From the NCBI GenBank assembly GCA_021531755.1, contig JADYUK010000002.1, forward strand, positions 124,001-188,000: a stretch of DNA of 64,000 nucleotides. Direction: 5' to 3'. The notes below the pieces were generated by a model that had not been told where the DNA came from, ran no database searches, and saw nothing but the letters and a program-made list of their open reading frames with translations. Position 1 is the first letter of the stretch. Each line of letters begins with the position of its first letter. This stretch comes from Hoylesella loescheii. GTDB lineage: Bacteria; Bacteroidota; Bacteroidia; Bacteroidales; Bacteroidaceae. Below are positions 55,450 through 63,560 of this stretch, piece by piece. The translations under genes were made by a program, and so were the position numbers.

Positions 55450-56385
55450 TTATGCAGCCATTTCTAACATCTGAACTACCTTGTAATCTACTACACCAAT
55501 GCTTTTCACAAACATCTGCTTGAAACACTCACTACCACTTGTCTTACGATTGTTGTAACGATAGACTGCTTCATCAATGTATCTCTGTAAATACTTGCTT
55601 GTGATAGAGTGATAAACACCCTCAATCATTCGCTTCAATGTCGCCCAGAAACCCTCGATAGTGTTAGTGAAATCACCACCCTTAACATACTCTTTTCTGC
55701 CGTGATTTACTACCTTGTGAGTATATTTATCAGCCTTGATTCCATTGTATGAGTTGAGTTCATCAGTGTGAATTGTAGAACCCTCTGCAATGAACTGCTC
55801 AATGATAGGAAGAAGAGTAGCACCATCAGTCTTTTCGCACTTAACAGCAACCACCTTACCACCTCTCTGAACCATACCAAACACGGGTGTCTTTGTCTTG
55901 GTAGAACGACCTTGTGTACCCTTGGTTTTCTTCCACTCGTGCTTGTTCTGCTCTCTACCACCGATATATGCCTCATCACACTCTACATCACCTACAAGTG
56001 CAGTAGAATCATCTTGTGAGAACAAAGTTCTAATCTTCTGCAAAATGAACCAAGCGGTCTTTTGAGTAACCTCAATATCTCTTGCCAACTGATGTGAACT
56101 AATACCCTTCTTATGGGTAGAGATAAGGTACATTGCCATAAACCATTTACGGAGTCCAATCTTGGTATTCTCAAAGATAGTGCCTACCTTCTCACTAAAG
56201 TTCTTGTTGCACTGTGAGCAACACCATCTACCATCTGCCCTTTTATGACAATGATGTTTACCACAATAAGGGCATACAACATCATCACCCCAACGAGATT
56301 CAACAATCACTTGTTGACACTTTGATTCGGTGTTGAAATACATTGCAACCGAATACAATGAATTGAATTTGCTGAAATTAATCAT
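55450..56385 (-). CDS. IS1595-family transposase
   Basis: The 311-residue protein has the family layout: an N-terminal zinc ribbon (CPYCGKHHC at 38-46 and WCCSQC at 54-59), a helix-turn-helix region (about 90-120, ISSHQLARDIEVTQKTAWF) and an ISXO2-like catalytic domain. Its acidic residues are Asp137 (CDEAYIGG), Asp208 (IHTDELNS) and the NTIEG segment with Glu244. The ATG at 56385 is chosen; an in-frame ATG at 56463 adds a hydrophobic stretch outside the family pattern. It appears intact, so the element may be active. Confidence 0.93.
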   Translation of the reverse strand: MINFSKFNSLYSVAMYFNTESKCQQVIVESRWGDDVVCPYCGKHHCHKRADGRWCCSQCNKNFSEKVGTIFENTKIGLRKWFMAMYLISTHKKGISSHQLARDIEVTQKTAWFILQKIRTLFSQDDSTALVGDVECDEAYIGGREQNKHEWKKTKGTQGRSTKTKTPVFGMVQRGGKVVAVKCEKTDGATLLPIIEQFIAEGSTIHTDELNSYNGIKADKYTHKVVNHGRKEYVKGGDFTNTIEGFWATLKRMIEGVYHSITSKYLQRYIDEAVYRYNNRKTSGSECFKQMFVKSIGVVDYKVVQMLEMAA

Positions 56386-56509
56386 AGTCCTAATATTTTT
56401 ATCCAATGCAATGATACTAAAAATATTTGAAAAAACCAAATTTCTCAGCAAGAAAATCAGCACTTTATCTAATTTTTATAGTCAACAAGTATATCGTTGA
56501 CTAATATAA

Positions 56510-57078
56510 AGACAGGCGGGCAATACGTCGCGTGGAGAGGGGAGACATGTCTATGCAGAGCGGGACAGTGGCAGAGAGGACCCCGTGGGCGGCACCATGG
56601 CATAAGGGCGGCATGGCAGTCAGCAGCATGATTCCACCCATGAGGATACCCCCATCCTTGTACCACCCCGCCTCCCACGCCCCGCCCTCTGCGGCTTCCC
56701 GAATCCGAGGCGCGGAGCCATCGCGTGGAGCCTTGCAGCGCTAATGCGGCGTAAGGCAGAGATGCTCCCGGCGCTTACAGATTGTAACTTCAGGCTATGG
56801 TCTCGCTTACAGTTTTATTGTCTGTCCGTCAATTCTACAAAAGGTACAGGATGAGCTGCTGATTCCTAATGGATGACGAGCCCATGCACTACGGATGGTG
56901 TCGTCATTTCTACTGCTTACACTCCTTAACTGCCACTGTGCAACAGCGAGCATGCAGGAGCAGATGCCGGCGATAGCCCGTGTGGCATATAAGACAGCCA
57001 TCTTGAAGCCGGGATTGAGGCCGGAAGACAGGGCACGCCATGGCGGTTGTGGCATGATGGGACGTGGCATATGGGCAC
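56510..57078. other. Non-coding gap between the IS element and tRNA-Met
   Basis: I see no protein-like frame. The left part continues the DNA that adjoined the 22-bp array before the IS inserted. The right part is GC-rich with several short inverted repeats but no structure strong enough to call. Confidence 0.4.
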
Positions 57079-57107
57079 AAAAAAGCAGCTGCGAATCTCG
57101 CAGCTGC
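57079..57107 (-). terminator. Rho-independent terminator of tRNA-Met
   Basis: On the minus strand GCAGCTGCGA (57107-57098) pairs perfectly with TCGCAGCTGC (57094-57085) around a 3-base loop and is followed by TTTTTT. It lies 14 bases after the tRNA. Confidence 0.92.
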
Positions 57108-57120
57108 CACTCATTCACTG

Positions 57121-57194
57121 TAGCGGGAGGGGGTCACGATCCCTCGACCTCCGGATTATGAATCCGACGCTCTAACCAGCTGAGCTATCCCGCC
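57121..57194 (-). tRNA. tRNA-Met (anticodon CAT)
   Basis: The 74-base gene folds with acceptor GGCGGGA/TCCCGCT, a D arm AGCTCAGCTGGTTAGAGC, and anticodon stem TCGGA/TCCGG with loop TTCATAA (CAT). The T loop is ATCGTGA rather than the usual TTCGANY, and the T stem has an A-C mismatch. It lacks the features of an initiator (no C-A at the first pair). A lysidine-type tRNA-Ile cannot be excluded from the anticodon alone, but the stem sequence looks elongator-Met. CCA is not encoded. Confidence 0.9.
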
Positions 57195-57280
57195 AACATG
57201 TCTTGCTCATGATTGTGTCATACCTTTGTTGCCGACTCGCTAAGAGTGGCCTCAGCAGGCATATCCCTCATTTGCGGGTG

Positions 57281-57288
57281 CAAAGGTA
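57281..57288 (-). promoter_or_regulatory. -7 promoter box for tRNA-Met
   Basis: The minus strand reads TACCTTTG, 87 bases before the tRNA 5' end. Confidence 0.55.
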
Positions 57289-57372
57289 ATACAATTTTTT
57301 TATACTGCAAAGAGAAATGACGTTTTTTTTATTCAAATACCACTTTTTTTTGCTCATATCGGATTTTATTCG

Positions 57373-57380
57373 TACTTTTG
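57373..57380 (+). promoter_or_regulatory. -7 promoter box for the LptF/LptG-like gene
   Basis: The plus strand reads TACTTTTG. It implies a leader of almost 300 bases before the start at 57682, containing the palindrome TCCCACGTGGGA and repeated GCATG-rich segments. No gene is seen in the leader. Confidence 0.6.
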
Positions 57381-57681
57381 CATGACATTATACAATACTT
57401 ATAATCCCACGTGGGAATATAGGCTGCAAGGCCACACACTCCCAGCATCGTGGCGCGTAAGCATGCAGGATGTCATGCCACGCTGTCCATGCTGGGCACG
57501 GGGCAGACCATGACGGCATGCTATCCATGCCGGGAAGCATGGAGACAACGTGGCTATAGAATCTGAAACGACAAACAACAGGGTGGGGAAGGAATGCGGA
57601 CAGGGAGAAACACTGCATAGCCCGGCTCCATAACACAGCACGACATGGCCAAAGCCATGCGACAGCACACAACAAACATAA

Positions 57682-59619
57682 ATGGTAATAATAAAACGTC
57701 TTGACATATTCGTGGCACGACAGTTCGCCATGCTCTTCGCCGGAACGTTCTGCATCAGCCAGTTCGTCCTGATGATGCAGTTCCTGTGGCGTTATGTCGA
57801 CGAGCTTATCGGAAAGGGACTCTCTGTCGATGTCCTCGCACAGTTCTTCTGGTACATGGGCCTCATGCTCGTCCCGCAGGCGCTTCCGCTCGCCATACTC
57901 CTGTCGTCGCTCATAACATTCGGCAACCTTGGCGAAAGCTCTGAGCTCACAGCCATAAAGGCAGCCGGAATATCTCTCCTGCAGGCATTCCGCTCGCTCA
58001 TAGCCATAACAGCTATTGTCCTGTTAGGCTCGTTCTACTTCCAGAATGTCGTGGCCCCCGACGCCAACCGCAAGTTCATGCAGCTCCTGGCTGCCATGAA
58101 GCAGAAAAACCCCGAGCTCGAGATACCAGAGGGCGTGTTCTATGACGGCATACCTGACTGCAACCTCTATGTGCAGAAAAAGGATATGGGCACAGGAATG
58201 CTCTATGGAATCATGATATACCGCATGACAAACTCATTCGAGGACGCGGCGATAATACTCGCCGACAGCGGACGCCTGCAGACAACAGCCGACAAGAAAC
58301 ACCTCCTGCTGCAGCTGTACAAGGGAGAATGGTTCGAGAACATGCAGACACAGAGCATCGTCGGGAACGCCAACGTACCCTATAGGAGAGAGACATTCGT
58401 CACAAAACGCATCCTGCTCGATTTCGACCCGGAGCTCAACGTCGACAACGACCTCTTCGCCGGCGACGCGCGCGGCAAGAGCCTCCACGACATCAGGGAC
58501 GGACTGAAACAGACAAACCACTCGCTCGACAGCATCGGACGGGAAGTGAACAAGGACATAAGGCGCATGTACTTCGCCAGATACATGCCACAGAAGGAAG
58601 ACACCGTGGACGGGAAGAAACTCCTCGCCAAGGCCAAGGCAGCGACATACGACGTGGACACCATATACGGACGCCTCACAACAGACGAGAAGAAATCAGT
58701 AACAATACAGGCACTCAGCGAGGTTAGGATGGTCCACGACTATCTCGCATTCAGCGGACTGACAGCGGCTGACGGAAACCGCATCGTCAGAGAGCACTAT
58801 CTCGAGTGGATAAACAAGTACACGACATCACTGCTCTGCCTCATATTCTTCTTCATCGGAGCACCACTCGGAGCCATCATACGCAAGGGAGGACTCGGAG
58901 TGCCAATCATCATCTCCGTCATCGTCTACATCATATACTTCCTCCTCGACAATACAGGATTCAGAATGGCACGCCTCGGAGCATGGCCCGTATGGCTCGC
59001 AAAAGGCCTCGCGCCCGTCGTGCTCATACCTACTGCCGTCTTCTTCACATACAAGGCCAACAAAGACTCCATGGTCTTCAACATCGACCTGTACCGTAAC
59101 TTCTTCATGAGACTCCTCGGGCTGAGGCTGAAACGGAGCATATCCATCAAGGAGGTCATCATAGAAGAACCACAATATGCCGACGACAAGACACGCCTGC
59201 AGACCATAACACACGATATCGTCGAATACAACAAGGAACACAGGCTATACCTTATGCCTAATGTCATCAACGTCTTCTTCAGGTATGTCCCCGACCATGA
59301 GATAGAACGCATAAGCGATGAGCTCGAGAGCGTCATAGCTGACCTCGGCAACACACGCGAGCGCGACGTCATGAAACTCCTCCAGCAGTACCCCGTCATG
59401 TCCGTAAAGGCACATACAAGACCATTCGACAGGAAATGGATGAACATCCTCGCGTTCCTCATCCTGCCCGTAGGCATATTCCTGTATATACGCATGTGGA
59501 TGTTCAGACTGAGGCTCCTCGGCGACCTCAGGACAATACACAACCTCAACGACGGCGTCATACAGAGGATAGATACATTATTATATATTGCGGAACAGAC
59601 ACAAGACGATGTCATATAG
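57682..59619 (+). CDS. LptF/LptG-family permease
   Basis: The 645-residue inner-membrane protein belongs to the YjgP/YjgQ (LptF/LptG) family, which moves lipopolysaccharide out of the inner membrane with LptB. It has three N-terminal helices, a periplasmic beta-jellyroll-like domain (about 125-375) and three C-terminal helices (about 375-470). Family segments include LDIFVARQFAMLFAGTF, ALPLAILLSSLITFGNLGES and FFFIGAPLGAIIRKGGLG. An extra C-terminal region (about 480-645) with a final membrane helix is longer than in the enterobacterial proteins and is typical of Bacteroidetes. Whether it acts as F or G cannot be told. Confidence 0.9.
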   Translation: MVIIKRLDIFVARQFAMLFAGTFCISQFVLMMQFLWRYVDELIGKGLSVDVLAQFFWYMGLMLVPQALPLAILLSSLITFGNLGESSELTAIKAAGISLLQAFRSLIAITAIVLLGSFYFQNVVAPDANRKFMQLLAAMKQKNPELEIPEGVFYDGIPDCNLYVQKKDMGTGMLYGIMIYRMTNSFEDAAIILADSGRLQTTADKKHLLLQLYKGEWFENMQTQSIVGNANVPYRRETFVTKRILLDFDPELNVDNDLFAGDARGKSLHDIRDGLKQTNHSLDSIGREVNKDIRRMYFARYMPQKEDTVDGKKLLAKAKAATYDVDTIYGRLTTDEKKSVTIQALSEVRMVHDYLAFSGLTAADGNRIVREHYLEWINKYTTSLLCLIFFFIGAPLGAIIRKGGLGVPIIISVIVYIIYFLLDNTGFRMARLGAWPVWLAKGLAPVVLIPTAVFFTYKANKDSMVFNIDLYRNFFMRLLGLRLKRSISIKEVIIEEPQYADDKTRLQTITHDIVEYNKEHRLYLMPNVINVFFRYVPDHEIERISDELESVIADLGNTRERDVMKLLQQYPVMSVKAHTRPFDRKWMNILAFLILPVGIFLYIRMWMFRLRLLGDLRTIHNLNDGVIQRIDTLLYIAEQTQDDVI

Positions 59620-59655
59620 AAAAATAGTTAAAAAGTGAAATAAACTCACATAATC

Positions 59656-59687
59656 TTTGTGATACACGATAAAAATAAGTAAATTTG
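59656..59687 (+). promoter_or_regulatory. Promoter of the aspartate aminotransferase gene
   Basis: TTTG (59656-59659), a 20-base spacer and TAAATTTG (59680-59687). The box rules out the in-frame TTG at 59685 as a start. Confidence 0.75.
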
Positions 59688-59711
59688 CAGTCACTACAAC
59701 AATCAAGCATT

Positions 59712-60905
59712 ATGATGACTTTATCAGAACGACTCAACAGACTCTCCCCCTCAGCCACTCTCGCCATGTCACAGAAAAGCTCAGAGATGAAGGCACAGGG
59801 CATTGACGTCATAAACATGAGCGTCGGAGAGCCAGACTTCAACACACCAGACCATATCAAGGCTGCGGCGATAAAGGCCGTGGAGGAAAACTGGAGCAGA
59901 TACAGCCCAGTGCCGGGATACCCAAGCCTTAAGCAAGCCATAGTGGAAAAGCTCAGAAACGAGAACGGACTGGAATACAAACCATCACAGATAGTATGCT
60001 CCAATGGCGCTAAACAGTCAGTCTGCAACTCCATAATGGCTATCGTGAACGCAGGAGATGAGGTCATCATACCAGCACCATACTGGGTGAGCTACCCGCA
60101 GATGGTCCTCCTCGCAGAGGGAACACCAGTCATCGTTGAGGCTCCGATAGAACAAGATTTCAAGATAACCCCACAGCAACTCGAGGCCGCAATAACCCCA
60201 AAGACAAGGGCCCTCATACTCTGCTCGCCATCCAACCCTACAGGCTCAGTATACAGCAAGGAAGAGCTCGAGGCCCTCAAGGATGTGCTCCTCAGGCATG
60301 AGCGCGTCATCGTCATTGCCGACGAGATATACGAGCACATCAACTACATAGGCAAACACGCCTCCATAGCATCATTCGACGACATCAAAGACCGTGTCAT
60401 CGTCGTCAATGGAGTGTCAAAAGCCTACGCCATGACAGGATGGCGCATAGGATTCATAGCAGCGCCAGAGTGGATAGCGAAGGGATGCAACAAGCTCCAG
60501 GGACAATACACCTCAGGCCCATGCTCCGTGTCACAGAAAGCAGCCGAGGCTGCCTTCTCCGGCCCACAAGAGTGCGTGGAGACAATGAGACAGGCATTCG
60601 AGCGCAGGAAAAACCTCATCGTTAGACTCGCAAAGGATATACCCGGACTCGAAGTCAACAACCCAGAGGGCGCGTTCTACCTCTTCCCGAAATGCTCATC
60701 GTTCTTCGGCAAAAGCTACAACGGCACAACCATCAACACCTCGACCGACCTCGCCATGTTCATTCTCGAGAAAGGACACGTCGCAACAGTCGCAGGAGAC
60801 GCCTTCGGCTCGCCTGAATGCTTCCGCATGAGCTACGCCACAAGCGATGAGAACATCATTGAGGCAATGAGGCGGATAAAAGAGACACTCGCTCTGTTAG
60901 CATAA
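59712..60905 (+). CDS. aspC: Pyridoxal-phosphate aspartate aminotransferase (class I)
   Basis: The 397-residue cytoplasmic enzyme interconverts aspartate and oxaloacetate, and possibly related amino acids. Class I/Ib features are INMSVGEPDFNTPDHIKAA, YWVSYPQM, CSPSNPTGSVYS, the Asp-Tyr pair in VIADEIYEHI, the cofactor lysine in GVSKAYAMTGWRIG, and the substrate-carboxylate arginine near the end (ECFRMSYATSDE). The start is ATG at 59712 or 59715; the promoter box excludes anything further upstream. Length is normal. Confidence 0.94.
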   Translation: MMTLSERLNRLSPSATLAMSQKSSEMKAQGIDVINMSVGEPDFNTPDHIKAAAIKAVEENWSRYSPVPGYPSLKQAIVEKLRNENGLEYKPSQIVCSNGAKQSVCNSIMAIVNAGDEVIIPAPYWVSYPQMVLLAEGTPVIVEAPIEQDFKITPQQLEAAITPKTRALILCSPSNPTGSVYSKEELEALKDVLLRHERVIVIADEIYEHINYIGKHASIASFDDIKDRVIVVNGVSKAYAMTGWRIGFIAAPEWIAKGCNKLQGQYTSGPCSVSQKAAEAAFSGPQECVETMRQAFERRKNLIVRLAKDIPGLEVNNPEGAFYLFPKCSSFFGKSYNGTTINTSTDLAMFILEKGHVATVAGDAFGSPECFRMSYATSDENIIEAMRRIKETLALLA

Positions 60906-60988
60906 CACGAGATATTACAAAAGAGGAAAAATTACATCGAAAAGGTGTTAAAATTGTTTAATGTAGACATTTCTTCAATAAAAATAAT

Positions 60989-60996
60989 TATCTTTG
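60989..60996 (+). promoter_or_regulatory. -7 promoter box for the exbB operon
   Basis: The plus strand reads TATCTTTG and implies a leader of about 375 bases before exbB. That leader has no gene-like frame; it becomes very AT-rich (about 61310-61380) just before the ATG. A closer promoter cannot be ruled out. Confidence 0.5.
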
Positions 60997-61380
60997 CGAT
61001 TGAAAAAACGATGAAGATTGTATGCCTCTATATATCATGAAACACCAAGACATGATTTGTCCTTTCTCATCGTTTTCATACCATGAGGGCTCAAAAAAAT
61101 GTTAATGGCTGATTATTTGAACATTGCAGATGTGGCACACAGCGGTTAACGCTATGCTGGCACACATACAGGATGGGACAATACAACACAAGCCAGGACA
61201 ATAACACGCCTTATGATATCCAACAACCGTGGTAAACGTCTCCAGCTTGCATACAGAAAGCAGACACAAGACACACACCACCACAATCAATCAACCGCAA
61301 GGATATTAAAGACAGATTATAAAGAATAATTTTAATCGAATTCAAGTTTAATTCTATTAATAACTAAATCTAAAAACATT

Positions 61381-62217
61381 ATGGCAAATTCACAGAAAGC
61401 AGCCCCAGCTCAGAAGAAGCAGGGCTTCCAGGGTGTTCGCGCAGCGATTTGGATCATTGTTATCTGCTTTATTGCAGGTGTAGCATTCTTCCAGCTTGTG
61501 CTTGGTAACCCAGCAAACTTCCAGGGTGGCGACAACGCAAACGCTCCTCTCCCAGGTAACCTGCTTGGTACTATCTATAAAGGTGGTATCGTCGTTCCAG
61601 TCATCATCACTCTCCTCTTCACCGTTATCGCCCTCTCTGTAGAGCGTGGTATCGCACTCAATGTAGCTAACGGTAAGGGCAAGCTCGCTAAGTTCGTTGC
61701 TGAAGTTAAGAAAGCCGTTACTTCTGGCGACCTCCAGAAGGCACAGCAGCTCTGCGACAAGCAGCAGGGTGTTGTAGGTAACGTCGTTACAGCATCTCTC
61801 AAGGCTTATGCTGAGATGGAGCAGGCTACTGGCCTCAAGAAAGAGCAGAAAGTCGCTAAGATCCAGCAGGCCCATGAGGAGGCCGTTCAGCTCGAGATGC
61901 CTACTCTCCAGATGAACATGCCTATCCTCGCTACTCTCGTAACTCTCGGTACTCTCACCGCCCTCTTCGGTACTGTGGTCGGTATGATCAAGTCATTCGC
62001 CGCTCTTGCAGCCGGTGGTGGTGGCGACTCTCTCGAGCTCTCTACTGGTATTTCAGAGGCCCTCGTCAATACAGCATCTGGTATCTTGACATCATGGTGC
62101 GCCGTTGTTGCTTATAACTTCTACTCAAACAAGATCGATAAGCTCACTTACGCTCTTGATGAGGTTGGTTACACTATCGCTAAGACATACGAGGCTAACC
62201 ATACAGAAGAGGCTTAA
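61381..62217 (+). CDS. exbB: MotA/TolQ/ExbB proton channel protein
   Basis: The 278-residue inner-membrane protein has a first helix (about 23-43), a second (about 72-90) and two long C-terminal helices around VTLGTLTALFGTVVGMIKSF and SGILTSWCAVVAYNFYSNKI, the pore-forming signature of the ExbB/TolQ family. With the ExbD pair and TonB it turns proton flow into force for outer-membrane receptors. Codon use is dominated by CTC, GCT, TCT and GGT, unlike most of the window, which suggests high expression. It is the first of four closely spaced genes. Confidence 0.94.
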   Translation: MANSQKAAPAQKKQGFQGVRAAIWIIVICFIAGVAFFQLVLGNPANFQGGDNANAPLPGNLLGTIYKGGIVVPVIITLLFTVIALSVERGIALNVANGKGKLAKFVAEVKKAVTSGDLQKAQQLCDKQQGVVGNVVTASLKAYAEMEQATGLKKEQKVAKIQQAHEEAVQLEMPTLQMNMPILATLVTLGTLTALFGTVVGMIKSFAALAAGGGGDSLELSTGISEALVNTASGILTSWCAVVAYNFYSNKIDKLTYALDEVGYTIAKTYEANHTEEA

Positions 62218-62250
62218 TCTTTTTACTAACCCTTTAAAACTTTTATCACT

Positions 62251-62871
62251 ATGGGTAAAGTAAAAATCAAGAAAGCCGACGTCTGGATTGATATGACCCC
62301 GATGTCCGACGTCATGGTCCTCCTCCTCACTTTCTTCATGTTGACTTCTACTTTCGTGAAGAATGAGGCTGTGAAGGTCAATACGCCAGGATCGGTGTCT
62401 GAGATCAAAGTTCCAGAGACTGAAGTTCTGCAAATACTCGTTGATAAAGGTGGCAAGATTTTCATTGGGCTTGACAAACCAGGATACATGCAGGAGATGC
62501 TCAACAACTTCTCAGGCTCTGTGTCAAACCTCAACCTCTCTGCACCACAGCAGAAGAATTTCGTTGCCCTCGCATCATTCGGAGTACCTCTTGCAGAAAT
62601 GTCAAATGTCCTCAGACATGAGTCTTCAGACATCAATAACCTTCAGAAAGAGATGGGTATCCCTACCGACAGCATCAATGGAGGTATGAGTGAGTTCCAG
62701 CTCTGGGTGGATGCAGCACGCAACTCGTCTTTCGGAAGCGATATGAAAATCGCTATCAAGGCCGATGCCGCTACACCTTACAAGGTCGTTAAGAAGATGA
62801 TGTCCGAACTTCAGGACATGAGTGAGAACCGTTACTATCTTATTACCAACTTAAAGAAGGAGGGTGAATAA
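62251..62871 (+). CDS. exbD: ExbD/TolR-family protein (first copy)
   Basis: The 206-residue protein has a short cytoplasmic start, one membrane helix with the functional aspartate in IDMTPMSDVMVLLLTFFML, and a periplasmic domain longer than in Escherichia coli ExbD. The extra periplasmic length is usual for Bacteroidetes. It begins 33 bases after exbB and ends 2 bases before the second copy. It would form the proton-responsive part of the ExbB/ExbD complex. Confidence 0.92.
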   Translation: MGKVKIKKADVWIDMTPMSDVMVLLLTFFMLTSTFVKNEAVKVNTPGSVSEIKVPETEVLQILVDKGGKIFIGLDKPGYMQEMLNNFSGSVSNLNLSAPQQKNFVALASFGVPLAEMSNVLRHESSDINNLQKEMGIPTDSINGGMSEFQLWVDAARNSSFGSDMKIAIKADAATPYKVVKKMMSELQDMSENRYYLITNLKKEGE

Positions 62872-62873
62872 TT

Positions 62874-63518
62874 ATGGCAAAGAAAAAAGGCTCAAGACAG
62901 AAAAAAGCCGAGACCCGCGTCGACTTCACCCCGATGGTGGATATGATGATGCTCCTCATCACCTTCTTCATGTTGTGTACATCGCTTAGCAAGCCGCAGT
63001 CAATGCAGCTCACTATGCCAAGTAACGATAAGAATGTGAACGAGCAAGACCGTGGTGCGACAAAAGCGTCACAGACCATCACAATATACCTCGCAGGTAA
63101 CGACGCAGTTTACCATGTCGATGGTATACCTAACTATGACGATCCAACATGTCTCAAAAAGACAACTTGGGGAGCAAATGGTCTGCGTGATGTCCTCATC
63201 AACCACAAGACAGAAGAAGGATACACTCCTGTTAAGAACATAAAGGCTTCAAAGGCTCTCCTCGACGCCGAGCGCGCCAAGGACAAGACAATGTCAGACT
63301 CCGTCTACAACGCACGCCTTGAGAAAATCAAGAAAGGTGAGCTCGAGACAGGTAAAGTCCCTCCTCTGACTATCATCATCAAGGCTCTTGATACAGCTAA
63401 CTACAAGAACCTCGTTGACGCTCTTGACGAAATGCAGATTTGTGCAATTGGTAAGTATGTTATCGACCAGGTTAATGATGACGACCTCAAGCTCCTCAAT
63501 GCAGCTGGCGTGAAATAA
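62874..63518 (+). CDS. exbD: ExbD/TolR-family protein (second copy)
   Basis: The 214-residue paralogue begins with a Lys-rich cytoplasmic tail, then the helix RVDFTPMVDMMMLLITFFML with its conserved aspartate, then a distinct periplasmic domain. It is only loosely similar to the preceding copy outside the helix. The gap of 2 bases implies translational coupling. Two different ExbD proteins may form a mixed dimer in the channel. Confidence 0.92.
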   Translation: MAKKKGSRQKKAETRVDFTPMVDMMMLLITFFMLCTSLSKPQSMQLTMPSNDKNVNEQDRGATKASQTITIYLAGNDAVYHVDGIPNYDDPTCLKKTTWGANGLRDVLINHKTEEGYTPVKNIKASKALLDAERAKDKTMSDSVYNARLEKIKKGELETGKVPPLTIIIKALDTANYKNLVDALDEMQICAIGKYVIDQVNDDDLKLLNAAGVK

Positions 63519-63560
63519 TACCTGAGAGATAATTAACCCATAAACAGAAATATCCGAACT

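Larger units (their letters stand above)
54589..56501 (-). mobile_element. Complete IS1595-family element with passenger gene
   Basis: The 1913-bp element is flanked by perfect 8-bp target duplications TAATATAA (54581-54588 and 56502-56509). Its ends are inverted repeats GGTAATGATATACTTGTTGA and GTCAACGATATACTTGTTGA with three mismatches; the inner 21 bp from GATATACTTG through CTATAAA are identical (54595-54615 and 56475-56495). It holds a transposase gene and a downstream passenger gene on the minus strand. A large hairpin (GGTCAGTAGT/ACTACTGACC, 54631-54722) lies between the passenger gene and the left end. Base composition is markedly AT-richer than the flanks. Confidence 0.92.

Noticed and set aside
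59685-59711. TTG start for the aspartate aminotransferase
   Set aside because: The TTG is part of the -7 promoter box TAAATTTG.
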